This document shows, piece by piece, positions 9,416 to 19,454 of a stretch of 32,234 nt of DNA; position 1 is the first letter of the stretch, and each line of letters begins with the position of its first letter. The stretch is from positions 1-32,234 of the forward strand of contig PTKX01000013.1 in assembly GCA_002938195.1 (NCBI GenBank). The letters run 5' to 3'. The notes under the pieces were generated by a model that was given only the letters and a program-made list of their open reading frames with translations, ran no database searches and was not told where the DNA came from. Position numbers and translations under genes: made by a program. Source of the stretch: Alphaproteobacteria bacterium MarineAlpha5_Bin7 (GTDB lineage: Bacteria; Pseudomonadota; Alphaproteobacteria; HIMB59; GCA-002718135).

Positions 9416-10182
9416 TTAATATTTAGTGCATTCATATCTATATATATATCATTTTTTTTGCATTCATATATTATAGTTGATGGCCAATTTTTGTTAAAAT
9501 ATTTTTTGCGTAATATAATTTTTGTAGCATCTCTTTTTTCTTTTCCTGATAGCACTAATATTGCTTTTTTAGATAATTTACGGATAGTTCCTAAACCTAC
9601 TGTAACTCCATATTTTGGAACTTCTTTTAAAGATTTAAATTTAGGAAAAGTTTTAAGATTATCAGTTCTAGTTTCTTTTGATAATTTAGTTATATGAGTG
9701 ATAGAATTTTTTTTTGATTTAAAATTATTAAATGCAACGTGACCATCTGTTGATCCTGAAGCTAAAAGAAATATATCTATACCCCCCATCTTTTTAATTA
9801 AGTTATCATAATTTTTAACATTTTCTACTTTAGGGAAAAAAATATTCTCTTTTATCAATTTATTTTTTGTTTTTTTATAATTAAATAATTTTTGAATAAC
9901 TTTGTACGAATATCTAACACAACTAAAGTGGTCTTTTTGATTACATAATTTGTATCTATTATTTTTTGTTTTAATTACATATTCGTCCATCATAAATATT
10001 TTTACATTATTTAAGTCAATATTCATTTTGTAACTGTAATAACCTATATATTTATATGTTTTTTTAAGAGACCTACCTCCAGGACAACCTATATTAAAAT
10101 TTTTCTTTTTATTTATTTTTTTAACGATAAATTTTGCTAATTCTTTTGATAATTGCTTATTTTCTTTGAATTTTTTTAACAT
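9412..10182 (-). CDS. NagB/6-phosphogluconolactonase-fold protein, glucosamine-6-phosphate deaminase-like
   Basis: IGCPGGRSLKKTY, IFMMDEYV, LASGSTDGHVAFN, TRTDNLKTFPKF...VPKYGVTVGLGTI follow the NagB motif order. Overlaps the ROK gene by 4 nt. Confidence 0.78.
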   Translation of the reverse strand: MLKKFKENKQLSKELAKFIVKKINKKKNFNIGCPGGRSLKKTYKYIGYYSYKMNIDLNNVKIFMMDEYVIKTKNNRYKLCNQKDHFSCVRYSYKVIQKLFNYKKTKNKLIKENIFFPKVENVKNYDNLIKKMGGIDIFLLASGSTDGHVAFNNFKSKKNSITHITKLSKETRTDNLKTFPKFKSLKEVPKYGVTVGLGTIRKLSKKAILVLSGKEKRDATKIILRKKYFNKNWPSTIIYECKKNDIYIDMNALNIK

Positions 10183-10209
10183 AAATATTTCTATCTTGTT
10201 AGCATTGCC

Positions 10210-10239
10210 TTGACATCAAATTTAAACAATTTATCTTAT
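10210..10239 (+). promoter_or_regulatory. Candidate sigma70-type promoter for the PotD-like binding protein gene
   Basis: TTGACA at 10210-10215 and TATCTT at 10232-10237 (16-nt spacer) in the divergent gap between 10182(-) and 10324(+). Confidence 0.45.
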
Positions 10240-10323
10240 TCAAATCTAAAAATTGATTTTAAATATAAAATATATTTTTTAAAGATTTTTAGCAAACATA
10301 TATGTATTTTGGGAGGTAAATAT

Positions 10324-11466
10324 ATGAATAAATATAAATCTGGTTTACGCAGAATTAGAAACTTTGGATTATCAAGAAGAAATTTTAATAAAGGACTTCT
10401 TGGAACTGCTGCCGCTGCTGGACTTGCGACTGCAGGTATACCTGGAACAGCATCTGCTGCTACAGATATTACTTTTTTAGGTTGGGAAGGTTATGATGCC
10501 GGTTTATTTGTTGATAGTTATTTAGCAGATAATGATATTAATTTAAATACAACTTATATTGGTAATAACGATGAAATTGTAAGCAAATTAGTATCTGGCG
10601 GAGTAGGAACAATTGATATTGTTACTCCATACATGGGTTATATCCCAATGATGGTAGCTGCAGATATTTTGCAACCTATAGATGAATCAAAGGTTCCAAA
10701 TTTATCAAAGATTCATCCTTTTTTTGTTAATGACCCTAATATAATTGTCGATGGTGTTCGTTATGGAGTTCCATTTACATGGGGATGTGCTCCGATGATG
10801 TATAATACAAAAGTTATTTCTAGCACTCCTGAATCTTGGGGCGACTTATTTAAACCTGAGTATAAAGGTAAAGTAGGAATGATGGATGATCCATTAGGAA
10901 ATATTATGCTTGCCGCTGTGATAGCAACTGATGCTGAGGTAGCTACAAGTTTAACAAAAAAACAATTGGATGATGCAATCAAATACTTAATAAGCTTAAA
11001 ATCAATCATCAGACTTAACACTCCAAGTTGGGGTGACTTGGCGGATGCATTAGCTAGAGGTGATGTTGTAATTACTTTTAGTGGATGGGAGACACTTAAG
11101 AAATTTTGTGTAGATAAAGGCGCTGATCATATTGATTATGTATATCCTAAAGAAGGTACATTTGCATGGTTAGATACTTTCAGTATTGCTAAAGATGCTC
11201 CAAATGCTGATATTGATCACAAACTTTGTGATATGATAGTTGATGTTCCAGCTCAAAAAATGATTGGTGATGAATTTATTCAAGGTATTACCAATTCTGA
11301 TGCAATTGCTCAATTAGGTATTTCAAAAGATTATTATCCATATGATGATCTAGATGGATTAGCTGATAGAGCTACTTTTTTTGCATTTCCTCCTTTAGAA
11401 GAGGGATCTGGCAAAACAACATTTAACGAATGGCTTGAAGCTTACGAAAGGTTTAAAGCTGCTTAA
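10324..11466 (+). CDS. Extracellular solute-binding protein, PotD-like, Tat-type signal
   Basis: The ORF track starts at 10210, but an in-frame ATG at 10324 follows the strong SD TGGGAGGTAA (10310-10319) and gives MNKYKSGLRRIRNFGLSRRNFNKGLLG..., a twin-arginine-like leader. Confidence 0.88.
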   Translation: MNKYKSGLRRIRNFGLSRRNFNKGLLGTAAAAGLATAGIPGTASAATDITFLGWEGYDAGLFVDSYLADNDINLNTTYIGNNDEIVSKLVSGGVGTIDIVTPYMGYIPMMVAADILQPIDESKVPNLSKIHPFFVNDPNIIVDGVRYGVPFTWGCAPMMYNTKVISSTPESWGDLFKPEYKGKVGMMDDPLGNIMLAAVIATDAEVATSLTKKQLDDAIKYLISLKSIIRLNTPSWGDLADALARGDVVITFSGWETLKKFCVDKGADHIDYVYPKEGTFAWLDTFSIAKDAPNADIDHKLCDMIVDVPAQKMIGDEFIQGITNSDAIAQLGISKDYYPYDDLDGLADRATFFAFPPLEEGSGKTTFNEWLEAYERFKAA

Positions 11467-11480
11467 TTAATATACAGTCA

Positions 11481-11514
11481 AATGCTGCTAGATTTTATCT
11501 AGCAGCATTTTTTT
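11481..11514 (+). terminator. Hairpin plus T-tract between binding protein and permease genes (terminator/attenuator or 3' stabiliser)
   Basis: AATGCTGCTAGA - TTTTA - TCTAGCAGCATT: perfect 12-bp stem at 11481-11492/11498-11509, followed by T residues to 11514. Confidence 0.75.
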
Positions 11515-11519
11515 AAATA

Positions 11520-12350
11520 ATGAAAAATAGAAGCTTTTTACTAGTAACCCCTGCAATAGCAGTTTTTTCGTTATTATTTGTACTTCCTTTTATTTATTTT
11601 TTCTTAATAAGTTTATGGAAAATAAAATTTTTTAAACTTGTAAGAGATTTTAATTTAGTAAATTACGAAAAAGCAATTTTTAATTATATAGAAATATTCA
11701 TCACAACTTATTCCGTTAGCATTCCGGTTGCCATCATTACTACTGTTATTGGTTTTTACTATTCATATTTAGCAAGATTTAAAACTGGAAAGTTTGGGTC
11801 ATTAATGATTTTTATCGCTTTAATAACTCTTTTTGGCGGTTATCTGATGAAAATATATGCTTGGAAAACTATCTTAGGCAATGAAGGTATTATTAATTCA
11901 ATATTGATTTATTTTCACATTATAAAAGAACCATTATCTTTTTTATTATACACAAAACATGGACTAGTTATTACTTTTGTTCATTTCTTATTACCTTTTT
12001 CTATCTTGCCCACATATGCTGCAATGAGAGGAGTTAATGAAATTGAACTAGATTCAATGAAAGATTTAGGAGCAAAGTTTTATCATGTTCATTTTATGCT
12101 TTTTTTTCAAAGGTGTAGAACGGGCGTTTTAGCTTCGTTTGTATTTTGTTTATTAATTACTAGTGGAGATTATATTACTCCATACCTAATAGGAGGAAAA
12201 ATCACTTTTATTGGAAACATGATAGCTCCTAAGTTTGGGCAATTTTTTGATTGGCCTGGTGGTTCAGCAATGTCTTTTACTATGTTAGTAATTTCAATTT
12301 CAATTATATTAATAGTAAGTTTTCTATTTAAATTAACGGATCCAAAATGA
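11520..12350 (+). CDS. ABC transporter permease, PotB-like
   Basis: Multiple hydrophobic helices; EAA-like loop ELDSMKDLGAKFYHVHFMLFF; adjacent to PotD-like and PotC-like genes. Confidence 0.85.
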   Translation: MKNRSFLLVTPAIAVFSLLFVLPFIYFFLISLWKIKFFKLVRDFNLVNYEKAIFNYIEIFITTYSVSIPVAIITTVIGFYYSYLARFKTGKFGSLMIFIALITLFGGYLMKIYAWKTILGNEGIINSILIYFHIIKEPLSFLLYTKHGLVITFVHFLLPFSILPTYAAMRGVNEIELDSMKDLGAKFYHVHFMLFFQRCRTGVLASFVFCLLITSGDYITPYLIGGKITFIGNMIAPKFGQFFDWPGGSAMSFTMLVISISIILIVSFLFKLTDPK

Positions 12351-13120
12351 TTATAAATAAATCTATTTCAATAATTTTTGCAATTTTACTTTCATTTTTT
12401 TTAATTTCTCCAATCTTTTTAGTCGTACTATTTGCTTTTACTGATAGGGCGCTTGCAACTTTCCCAATTAATTCCTTCTCTTTAAAATGGTGGATTGAAA
12501 TTTTTAATCACAGACAGTTTGCAAGTTGTTTTTTTAACAGTGTAATTATTGGATTATCTGTAGCTTTTGTTTCTTCAATAACAGGAACAATGGCAGCAAT
12601 AGGTTTATCAAAACTACCTACTAAAACAGCCTCAATAACTTTAGCTATAATAAGCATTCCAATTATGTTACCTCCGCTAGTTTTAGGAATTGCATTGCTA
12701 TCATTTTATGTTTCTATAGGCATGAAATTAGGATTGCATACGGTTATTATTAGTCACTTACTATTTACACAACCTTTTGTAATACTTGTTGTGTATGCAA
12801 GAATGGTTACATTTGATTATAGTGTAATAGATAGCGCAAGAGATCTCGGCGCTTCACCGTTTAAAGCTTTTATAACAATTACAATACCTATCATACAACC
12901 AGTCGTAATAGGCGCTGCCTTACTTGCAGTAGCTTTATCTGTTGATGATTTTATTATTACTTTTTTTACTATTGGAGCTGGAAATACCTTACCGACTTTG
13001 GTATTTGGGATGATGCGCACTTCCTTGCGTCCTTCTGTTAATGCAATAGGAACAATTATATTGTTAATGACTATTTCTTCTTCTATCATAGCTTTATGGA
13101 TTACTAGGTATAGAGGATAA
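12347..13120 (+). CDS. ABC transporter permease, PotC-like
   Basis: EAA-loop DSARDLGASPFKAFITITIPIIQP; membrane helices; LALSVDDFIITFF. Confidence 0.88.
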   Translation: MIINKSISIIFAILLSFFLISPIFLVVLFAFTDRALATFPINSFSLKWWIEIFNHRQFASCFFNSVIIGLSVAFVSSITGTMAAIGLSKLPTKTASITLAIISIPIMLPPLVLGIALLSFYVSIGMKLGLHTVIISHLLFTQPFVILVVYARMVTFDYSVIDSARDLGASPFKAFITITIPIIQPVVIGAALLAVALSVDDFIITFFTIGAGNTLPTLVFGMMRTSLRPSVNAIGTIILLMTISSSIIALWITRYRG

Positions 13121-13923
13121 TGGATCAAATTTTAGAAGACAAAGTCGCAATTATTACTGGAGGTTCTTCGGGTATGGGAAGAGCTGGAGTTGAGTTATTT
13201 GCTGAAGCTGGGTGTCAAAGCATCATTGCAGATATAAATGAAAAAGAGGGTAATAATATAAAAAAATCTTTAATGGAAAAAAATCTTAAAGCTGATTTTT
13301 TTTATACTGATGTGACTAATTCTAAAAATGTTCAAGAAACTGTAAAGGAAGTGGCAAATAAATATGGTAAAATAGATATCTTATTTCATAATGCTGTAGA
13401 TGTTCCGCTTGTTAATAATCATGATAAAAGGATTACTGAATTGTCTGATGAAATTTGGAACAAAATTACAACATTAGTTTTAGATGGAGCTTTTTATTGC
13501 TCTAAATATGTGGGCAAACAAATGTTAAAGCAAAAATCAGGATCAATTATTCTAACAGCTACTACCGATGCTTTAATTGGTCAAGCAGGTATTGATGCTT
13601 ATACAGCTGCAAAAGGAGGCATTGTTTCGATGACTCGATCGATGGCGGCAGGTTTATCTCCAGAGGGAATAAGGGTCAATACAATTTGTCCAGGTTTTGT
13701 TGAAACACCTCATCAAATGAAATTTTTAAACGATCCTAAAGTAAGAAAGCAATTAGAGGATATACATTTAATGGGTATTTCTAAACCAAAGGACATAGCT
13801 GAGTTTGCATTATTTCTTGCTTCAGATAAATCGAGGTTAATGACAGGAGGAATTCACGTAGTTGATGCCGGTTATACTTCTTTTAAAGGTAAATTAGAGC
13901 TATTTGATCAAATAAGTTCTTAA
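13120..13923 (+). CDS. SDR-family oxidoreductase
   Basis: Rossmann VAIITGGSSGMGRAG, YTAAKGG catalytic YxxxK, VNTICPGFVETP. Confidence 0.88.
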   Translation: MDQILEDKVAIITGGSSGMGRAGVELFAEAGCQSIIADINEKEGNNIKKSLMEKNLKADFFYTDVTNSKNVQETVKEVANKYGKIDILFHNAVDVPLVNNHDKRITELSDEIWNKITTLVLDGAFYCSKYVGKQMLKQKSGSIILTATTDALIGQAGIDAYTAAKGGIVSMTRSMAAGLSPEGIRVNTICPGFVETPHQMKFLNDPKVRKQLEDIHLMGISKPKDIAEFALFLASDKSRLMTGGIHVVDAGYTSFKGKLELFDQISS

Positions 13924-14711
13924 CTTTTTGGATGAAAAACTTCATCTTGATTTTCAGGAATAGTTTGCCCTCCATCAATGGTAATTCCCTGGCCTGTAAT
14001 ATAAGAAGCTTCATCTGACGCAAGAAAACTTACTAACTTACCTATTTCATCAGTACTAGCCAATCTTCCCAAGGGTATAGATTTAGATTGTGATTTAATA
14101 TATTCATCTCCTCTTTCCAGTTTCATTCCATCTGACATAACGTTTCCAGGCACGATAGCATTAATATTTATATTATATTGAGATAATTCTATTGCAGCAG
14201 TTTTTACTAAACCCATTAAGCCAGATTTTGTAGCAGCATAATGAGCATGGCCACTTGCGCTAACAATTGTACCAGTTATAGACGAAGTGAAAATAACTTT
14301 TCCATATTTATTTTGCATAAAATGATTGAGCGCGCTTTGTAGTAAAAGAAAAGGACCTTTTAGATTTATGTTTATAACTTCATCCCATTCTTTTTCAGTA
14401 ATATCTTTAATCCAAGTCAGAGGATATATTCCTGCGTTCGCACATAAAATATCTAAACGCCCGTATTTACTAATAGCTAGATTTACAACTTTTTCATTGT
14501 CTTTTTTTGAGGATACACTGCCTTTAAAAAAAGTAACACATTTATCAAATTGAACATTAAGTTCGCTTTCTGTTTTTTCCCCATCTTCTTCATTTAAATC
14601 AAAAAAAATAACTTTTGCACCATTAATCAACAAAGACTTAACGATTCCCTTCCCAATTCCTCTTGCGCCACCAGTGACAATTGCAATTTTATTAGATAAT
14701 CTTTTGTTCAT
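13920..14711 (-). CDS. SDR-family oxidoreductase
   Basis: IAIVTGGARGIGKGI, LCANAGIYP, YAATKSG catalytic motif, INAIVPGNV, GQGITIDGGQT. Confidence 0.88.
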   Translation of the reverse strand: MNKRLSNKIAIVTGGARGIGKGIVKSLLINGAKVIFFDLNEEDGEKTESELNVQFDKCVTFFKGSVSSKKDNEKVVNLAISKYGRLDILCANAGIYPLTWIKDITEKEWDEVININLKGPFLLLQSALNHFMQNKYGKVIFTSSITGTIVSASGHAHYAATKSGLMGLVKTAAIELSQYNININAIVPGNVMSDGMKLERGDEYIKSQSKSIPLGRLASTDEIGKLVSFLASDEASYITGQGITIDGGQTIPENQDEVFHPKS

Positions 14712-14732
14712 AAATTGAGTTTATGATAAACA

Positions 14733-15782
14733 ATGATTATGTCAAATAATTTTTTTCCATTATCTTCTGAAGAATTAACTAATAGAATAAATAAAATACC
14801 TAAAATTAAATTAGCAATATTGCCTACTGCATTAGAATATTTACCAAATATATCAAAAGAACTTGGAATAAATTTGTATATTAAAAGAGATGATTGTACA
14901 GCGTTAGCATTTGGTGGGAACAAAACGCGGCATTTAGAATTTATCATGGCTAAAGTTAAAAAAGGTGATTATGATTGTGTATTAACAGGTGCGGCATCTC
15001 AATCTAATTGGTGCAGACAAACAGTTGCTGCTGCAAATAAGTTAAGTTTGGAAACATATCTAGTCCTTATGCACGGAGTTAAAGGATCAAAAATGCAAGG
15101 AAATTTTTTATTATATAATTTAATGGGAGCAAATGTTGATATAGTTGAATGTGACAATCTTGAAGAAATACCTATGCATCTTGATAAAAAATATCAGCAA
15201 TTAGTAAAAGAAGGCAAAAAACCTTTTTTAATGAAAGGTGGTTTTGATCATGAAGATACTGTTTTAGCAGCAATTAGTTACGCTAATGCTATGGCTGAAA
15301 TTGATATTCAAATGAAAGAACATAATTTTATGGCTGACCATTTATTTGTGACTGCTGCTAATATGACACAAGCAGGTTGCGATCTTGGAAGTAAAATTTT
15401 AGGTTGGCCAACTAGAATTCAAGGAATATCTCCAGTATATTTTGAAATGAATATAAGAGAAGATATAGCAAGAATTTGTAACTCAGCAGCTAAAATGCTG
15501 GATTTAAATTTAGAGTTTTCATCGGAGATGATTAATAATGATAATAATTATGTTGGTGAAAAATATGGGGTACCAACAGAAGAAGGCATTCTTGCAATGA
15601 AATTGCTTGCAAAAAAAGAAGGCATCATATTAGATCCTGTTTATACCTCAAAGGGATTTTCAGCACTTATTGATTATGTAAAAAAAGGGATTATCAAAAA
15701 AGATCAAAATGTTATTTTTATTTTTACAGGAGGAAATCCAGCTGTGTTTGCATATAATGAGGAGATAACATCATATGAATAA
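14733..15782 (+). CDS. PLP-dependent enzyme of the D-cysteine desulfhydrase/ACC deaminase/L-cysteate sulfo-lyase family
   Basis: LYIKRDDCTALAFGGNKTRHLEF (PLP lysine), TGAASQSNWCRQTVAAA, FIFTGGNPAVFAY. The start could also be the ATG at 14739. Confidence 0.82.
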   Translation: MIMSNNFFPLSSEELTNRINKIPKIKLAILPTALEYLPNISKELGINLYIKRDDCTALAFGGNKTRHLEFIMAKVKKGDYDCVLTGAASQSNWCRQTVAAANKLSLETYLVLMHGVKGSKMQGNFLLYNLMGANVDIVECDNLEEIPMHLDKKYQQLVKEGKKPFLMKGGFDHEDTVLAAISYANAMAEIDIQMKEHNFMADHLFVTAANMTQAGCDLGSKILGWPTRIQGISPVYFEMNIREDIARICNSAAKMLDLNLEFSSEMINNDNNYVGEKYGVPTEEGILAMKLLAKKEGIILDPVYTSKGFSALIDYVKKGIIKKDQNVIFIFTGGNPAVFAYNEEITSYE

Positions 15783-16515
15783 ATTTGATTTAAAAAATAA
15801 AGTTGCTTTAGTTACTGGAGGAGCACAAGGTTTTGGTTTAGCTATAGTTGAAAGATTACTTCAATCCGAGGCAGAAGTTATAATTTGGGACAATGATGAA
15901 AAAGTATTAAGTAATCTTAAACTAAATGGGAAAGTTCATAAATTTTTAGTTGATGTAACTGATTTTGATAATGTTCAAAAATCTACTAAAGAAACTTTTT
16001 CTATGGTAGATAAAATAGATATTTTAATTAATAACGCTGGAATAGCAGGCCCAAGTCACAAAACATGGGAATATCCAATAGAAGATTGGCAAAAAGTTAT
16101 TGATATCGATTTAAATGGAGTTTTTTATTGCTGTAAAAATATAGTTCCTCACATGATAGAGAATAATTATGGAAGAATAGTTAATATTGCTTCCATTGCA
16201 GGAAAAGAAGGAAACCCTAATGCTATGCCATATAGCGCAGCTAAAGCAGGGGTTATTGCTCTTACAAAATCATTAGGCAAAGAACTTGCTGATAAAAATA
16301 TAGCAGTTAATTGTGTAACACCAGCTGCTGCCAAAACTAGAATATTTGATCAAATTAGTGAAGAGCATATTAATTATATGTTATCCAAAATTCCTAGGAA
16401 CAGATTTGTTAGAGTAGAGGAGTTAGCTTCTATGGTTGCTTGGATGGTTTCAGATGAAAATTCCTTTACTACTGGTGCAGTTTTTGATTTAAGTGGTGGA
16501 AGGGCCACCTATTAA
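15775..16515 (+). CDS. SDR-family dehydrogenase, possibly 2-keto-3-deoxy sugar acid dehydrogenase
   Basis: VALVTGGAQGFGLAI, INNAGIAGP, YSAAKAG, C-terminal DLSGGRATY; sits among sugar-acid genes. Confidence 0.85.
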   Translation: MNKFDLKNKVALVTGGAQGFGLAIVERLLQSEAEVIIWDNDEKVLSNLKLNGKVHKFLVDVTDFDNVQKSTKETFSMVDKIDILINNAGIAGPSHKTWEYPIEDWQKVIDIDLNGVFYCCKNIVPHMIENNYGRIVNIASIAGKEGNPNAMPYSAAKAGVIALTKSLGKELADKNIAVNCVTPAAAKTRIFDQISEEHINYMLSKIPRNRFVRVEELASMVAWMVSDENSFTTGAVFDLSGGRATY

Positions 16516-16516
16516 A

Positions 16517-17515
16517 TTGACTGAAGAGCTAAAAATTGGAATTGCAAATAGAGGAGTTCTTCATCATAATAATGAAAAACCAGTTAGTCTAGAAGAATGG
16601 TTTAAAGAAGTACAACAATCAAGAGCTTTTGATTATGTTGACAAAACTCCCTCTAAAGATGACTTTGATGAATACAAAAGATTATCTGAAAAATATAATT
16701 TACCAATTTTATGCAGTGGATGGTTTTATCAACTAGGAAAAGATGAGAGTCTTATTCTTGAACATTTAAAACTGGGCTCAGAATTAGGAAGTAAATATCA
16801 TAATATTCAAATTTTTTGGCACCATTTTGATGGTCATGCAATAACAGATCAAGAAATAGCAGATGTTTATTTTAAAGTTTCTGATTATGGAGAAAAAATA
16901 GGATGCCTTCCTTGTTTTGAAATACATATTAATATGTGGTCAGAAAACTTTTTAAGAATAAATGCAGTTGCAGAAATAGTTCGGAATGCTGGAAGGGTGT
17001 TTAGAATGACGTTAGATCACTCTCATGTAGTTTTTAAAATGGATAATGAAGAAGAATTGAAAATGTTTGGTTTGTCTGAACAGCTTAAAAATAATGAAAT
17101 TATTCTCGATCCTTTTGTTCAAGGAAACATTTCTGAAATATGGATTAATCAAGGTATAGTTTATTTGATGCATGCTAGATCAGTTATTCCAAACAATCCT
17201 AAGAATATTAAAGCTATGCATCCAGATGGTTCCATCGGCAGAGGCGTTCAATATCCTTTTATAAAACCTTTGGCTGGTCAATATCATTCAGAATGGTGTG
17301 AAGAAAAATTAGATCCTTGGAAGAAAGTAGTTAAAAATATGATTGAGTATCATTATTCTCATGATAGTCCTTTAGAATGTATTTCTACTGAATTTATTCC
17401 AGCACCTGATTATGGTGAAAACAATACTTATTCATTATTTGATAATGCCGTAGGTTGTGCAAAATGGATCAAGTCTGAAATTAATATTCATAAAGGAGTT
17501 GAAAATGAAAGTTAA
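16517..17515 (+). CDS. Xylose isomerase-like TIM-barrel protein
   Basis: The ORF track starts at 16493; TTG at 16517 ([13 protein letters not shown]) would avoid the 23-nt overlap. [28 protein letters not shown] and STEFIPAPD fit an AP-endonuclease-2/xylose-isomerase-like barrel. Confidence 0.65.
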   Translation: MTEELKIGIANRGVLHHNNEKPVSLEEWFKEVQQSRAFDYVDKTPSKDDFDEYKRLSEKYNLPILCSGWFYQLGKDESLILEHLKLGSELGSKYHNIQIFWHHFDGHAITDQEIADVYFKVSDYGEKIGCLPCFEIHINMWSENFLRINAVAEIVRNAGRVFRMTLDHSHVVFKMDNEEELKMFGLSEQLKNNEIILDPFVQGNISEIWINQGIVYLMHARSVIPNNPKNIKAMHPDGSIGRGVQYPFIKPLAGQYHSEWCEEKLDPWKKVVKNMIEYHYSHDSPLECISTEFIPAPDYGENNTYSLFDNAVGCAKWIKSEINIHKGVENES

Positions 17516-18617
17516 AGCAGCAATAGCTCTAGAAAAAGGCAAAACTCTAGTTATTGATTATATTGAATTAGATGGGCCAAAAAAAGGCGAAGTTTTAGTT
17601 GAAATAAAATCCACAGGTGTTTGTCATACAGATGCCTACACTTTATCAGGATCTGATCCTGAAGGAATATTTCCTTCAATATTAGGGCATGAAGGCGCAG
17701 GTGTAGTAGTTGAAGTGGGTGAAGGAGTTGATTCTTTAAAGAAAGATGATCATGTAATTCCTCTTTATACTCCTGAATGTAGAAAGTGTAAATTTTGTTT
17801 ATCCGGCAAGACTAACTTATGTCAAGCAATCAGGGAAACACAAGGAAAAGGTTTGATGCCAGATAAGACTTCTAGATTCAAATATAAAGGAAATAATATT
17901 TTTCATTATATGGGGACTTCAACTTTTGCAAATTATACTGTTGTTCCTGAGATAGCTTTGGCCAAAATTCGTAAAGATGCTCCTTTCAATAAAGTTTGTT
18001 ATATAGGATGCGGAGTAACAACTGGTTTGGGTGCAGTGATGAATACTGCAAAAATGGAGAAAGAAGCTACTGCTGTAGTTTTTGGTTTAGGTGGTATAGG
18101 ATTAAATGTTATCCAAGGATGTCAATTAGCAAAAGCAAGTGTCATTGTTGGAGTTGATTTAAATAATGATAGAGAATCTTTAGGTAGAAAATTTGGAATG
18201 ACACATTTTATTAATCCTTCTGAATACTCTGATGAAAACTTACAAGCAAAGATAATTGAAATTACTAATGGTGGTGCTGATTATAGTTTTGAATGCATAG
18301 GTAATGTTAAAGTTATGAGACAAGCTCTAGAATGTTGCCACAAAGGTTGGGGACAATCAATCATAATTGGAGTAGCTGGAGCAGGAGAAGAAATTTCTAC
18401 AAGACCTTTTCAATTAGTTACAGGACGAGTCTGGAAAGGTACAGCTTTTGGTGGCGCTAAGGGAAGAACAGATGTGCCAAAAATCGTTGATTGGTATATG
18501 GATGGTAAAATAAATATCGATGATCTTATTACCCATGAATTTGCTTTAGAAGATATAAATAAAGCCTTTGATTTAATGCATGAAGGAAAATCTATACGAA
18601 GTGTAATAAATTTTTAA
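17505..18617 (+). CDS. frmA: S-(hydroxymethyl)glutathione dehydrogenase / class III alcohol dehydrogenase
   Basis: [54 protein letters not shown] (structural Zn cysteines), [16 protein letters not shown]. In-frame ATG 17505 follows AAGGAG; the listed 17457 start is too early. Confidence 0.93.
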   Translation: MKVKAAIALEKGKTLVIDYIELDGPKKGEVLVEIKSTGVCHTDAYTLSGSDPEGIFPSILGHEGAGVVVEVGEGVDSLKKDDHVIPLYTPECRKCKFCLSGKTNLCQAIRETQGKGLMPDKTSRFKYKGNNIFHYMGTSTFANYTVVPEIALAKIRKDAPFNKVCYIGCGVTTGLGAVMNTAKMEKEATAVVFGLGGIGLNVIQGCQLAKASVIVGVDLNNDRESLGRKFGMTHFINPSEYSDENLQAKIIEITNGGADYSFECIGNVKVMRQALECCHKGWGQSIIIGVAGAGEEISTRPFQLVTGRVWKGTAFGGAKGRTDVPKIVDWYMDGKINIDDLITHEFALEDINKAFDLMHEGKSIRSVINF

Positions 18618-19454
18618 ATGCTAGAAATTATAGAAAAAAATAGATGTTTTAAAGGATTTCAAGAAGTTTACAGTCATTTATCTAAATCAAATAAATGTAA
18701 TATGAAATTTGCTTTATACACTCCGGACACAAATGAAAAAATTCCTATTTTATTTTTTTTAAGTGGCATTACTTGTGATGAACAAAATTTTATACAAAAG
18801 TCTGGTTTTCAAAAATTTGCTTCAGATAAAAAAATAGCTTTAATAATTCCTGATACTTCTCCAAGAGGGGAGAATATTAAAAATTCTGAAGATTATAAAC
18901 TAGGCAAAGGAGCAGGTTTTTATTTAAATGCTATCACTGATGAATGGAAACAACATTATAATATGTATGATTACATAGCTGACGAACTTCCAACAATTAT
19001 AGAAAATAATTTTAATTTTGATACCAATAGAATTGGAATATTTGGTCATTCAATGGGAGGAGGAGGCGCTATTCAAATAGCTTTAAAAAATGAAAAAATA
19101 TTTAAATCTATTTCAGCTTTATCTCCCATATGCTCTCTCTTTCAAAGTGATTTTTCTGCAATGGCGATAAAAGAATATTTAAATTCTAACAGTGAAATTA
19201 TTTCAAAATATGACCCAATATCATTAATTAAAAATTCAGTTGTGAGAAAAGATATAATTAAGATTGATGTAGGATTAAATGATGAATATTTAAAAGATTT
19301 GTATATTAGCGAGTTTGAGCAAGAATGTATAAAACATGATCAAAAAATAGATATTTCAAAGCATAAAGGTTATGGACATAATTATTATTTTGTTCAAACC
19401 TTTATTGAAGATCATATTGAATTTCACTATAAAAACTTAAGAAATAAAATTTAA
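18618..19454 (+). CDS. fghA: S-formylglutathione hydrolase
   Basis: FFLSGITCDEQNFIQKSGFQKFA, PDTSPRG, GKGAGFYLNA, GHSMGGGGA nucleophile elbow; immediately follows frmA. Confidence 0.93.
   Translation: MLEIIEKNRCFKGFQEVYSHLSKSNKCNMKFALYTPDTNEKIPILFFLSGITCDEQNFIQKSGFQKFASDKKIALIIPDTSPRGENIKNSEDYKLGKGAGFYLNAITDEWKQHYNMYDYIADELPTIIENNFNFDTNRIGIFGHSMGGGGAIQIALKNEKIFKSISALSPICSLFQSDFSAMAIKEYLNSNSEIISKYDPISLIKNSVVRKDIIKIDVGLNDEYLKDLYISEFEQECIKHDQKIDISKHKGYGHNYYFVQTFIEDHIEFHYKNLRNKI

Noticed and set aside
12817-13128. Minus-strand ORF antisense to the PotC-like permease
   Set aside because: Shadow ORF; no motif, and the permease frame is strongly supported.
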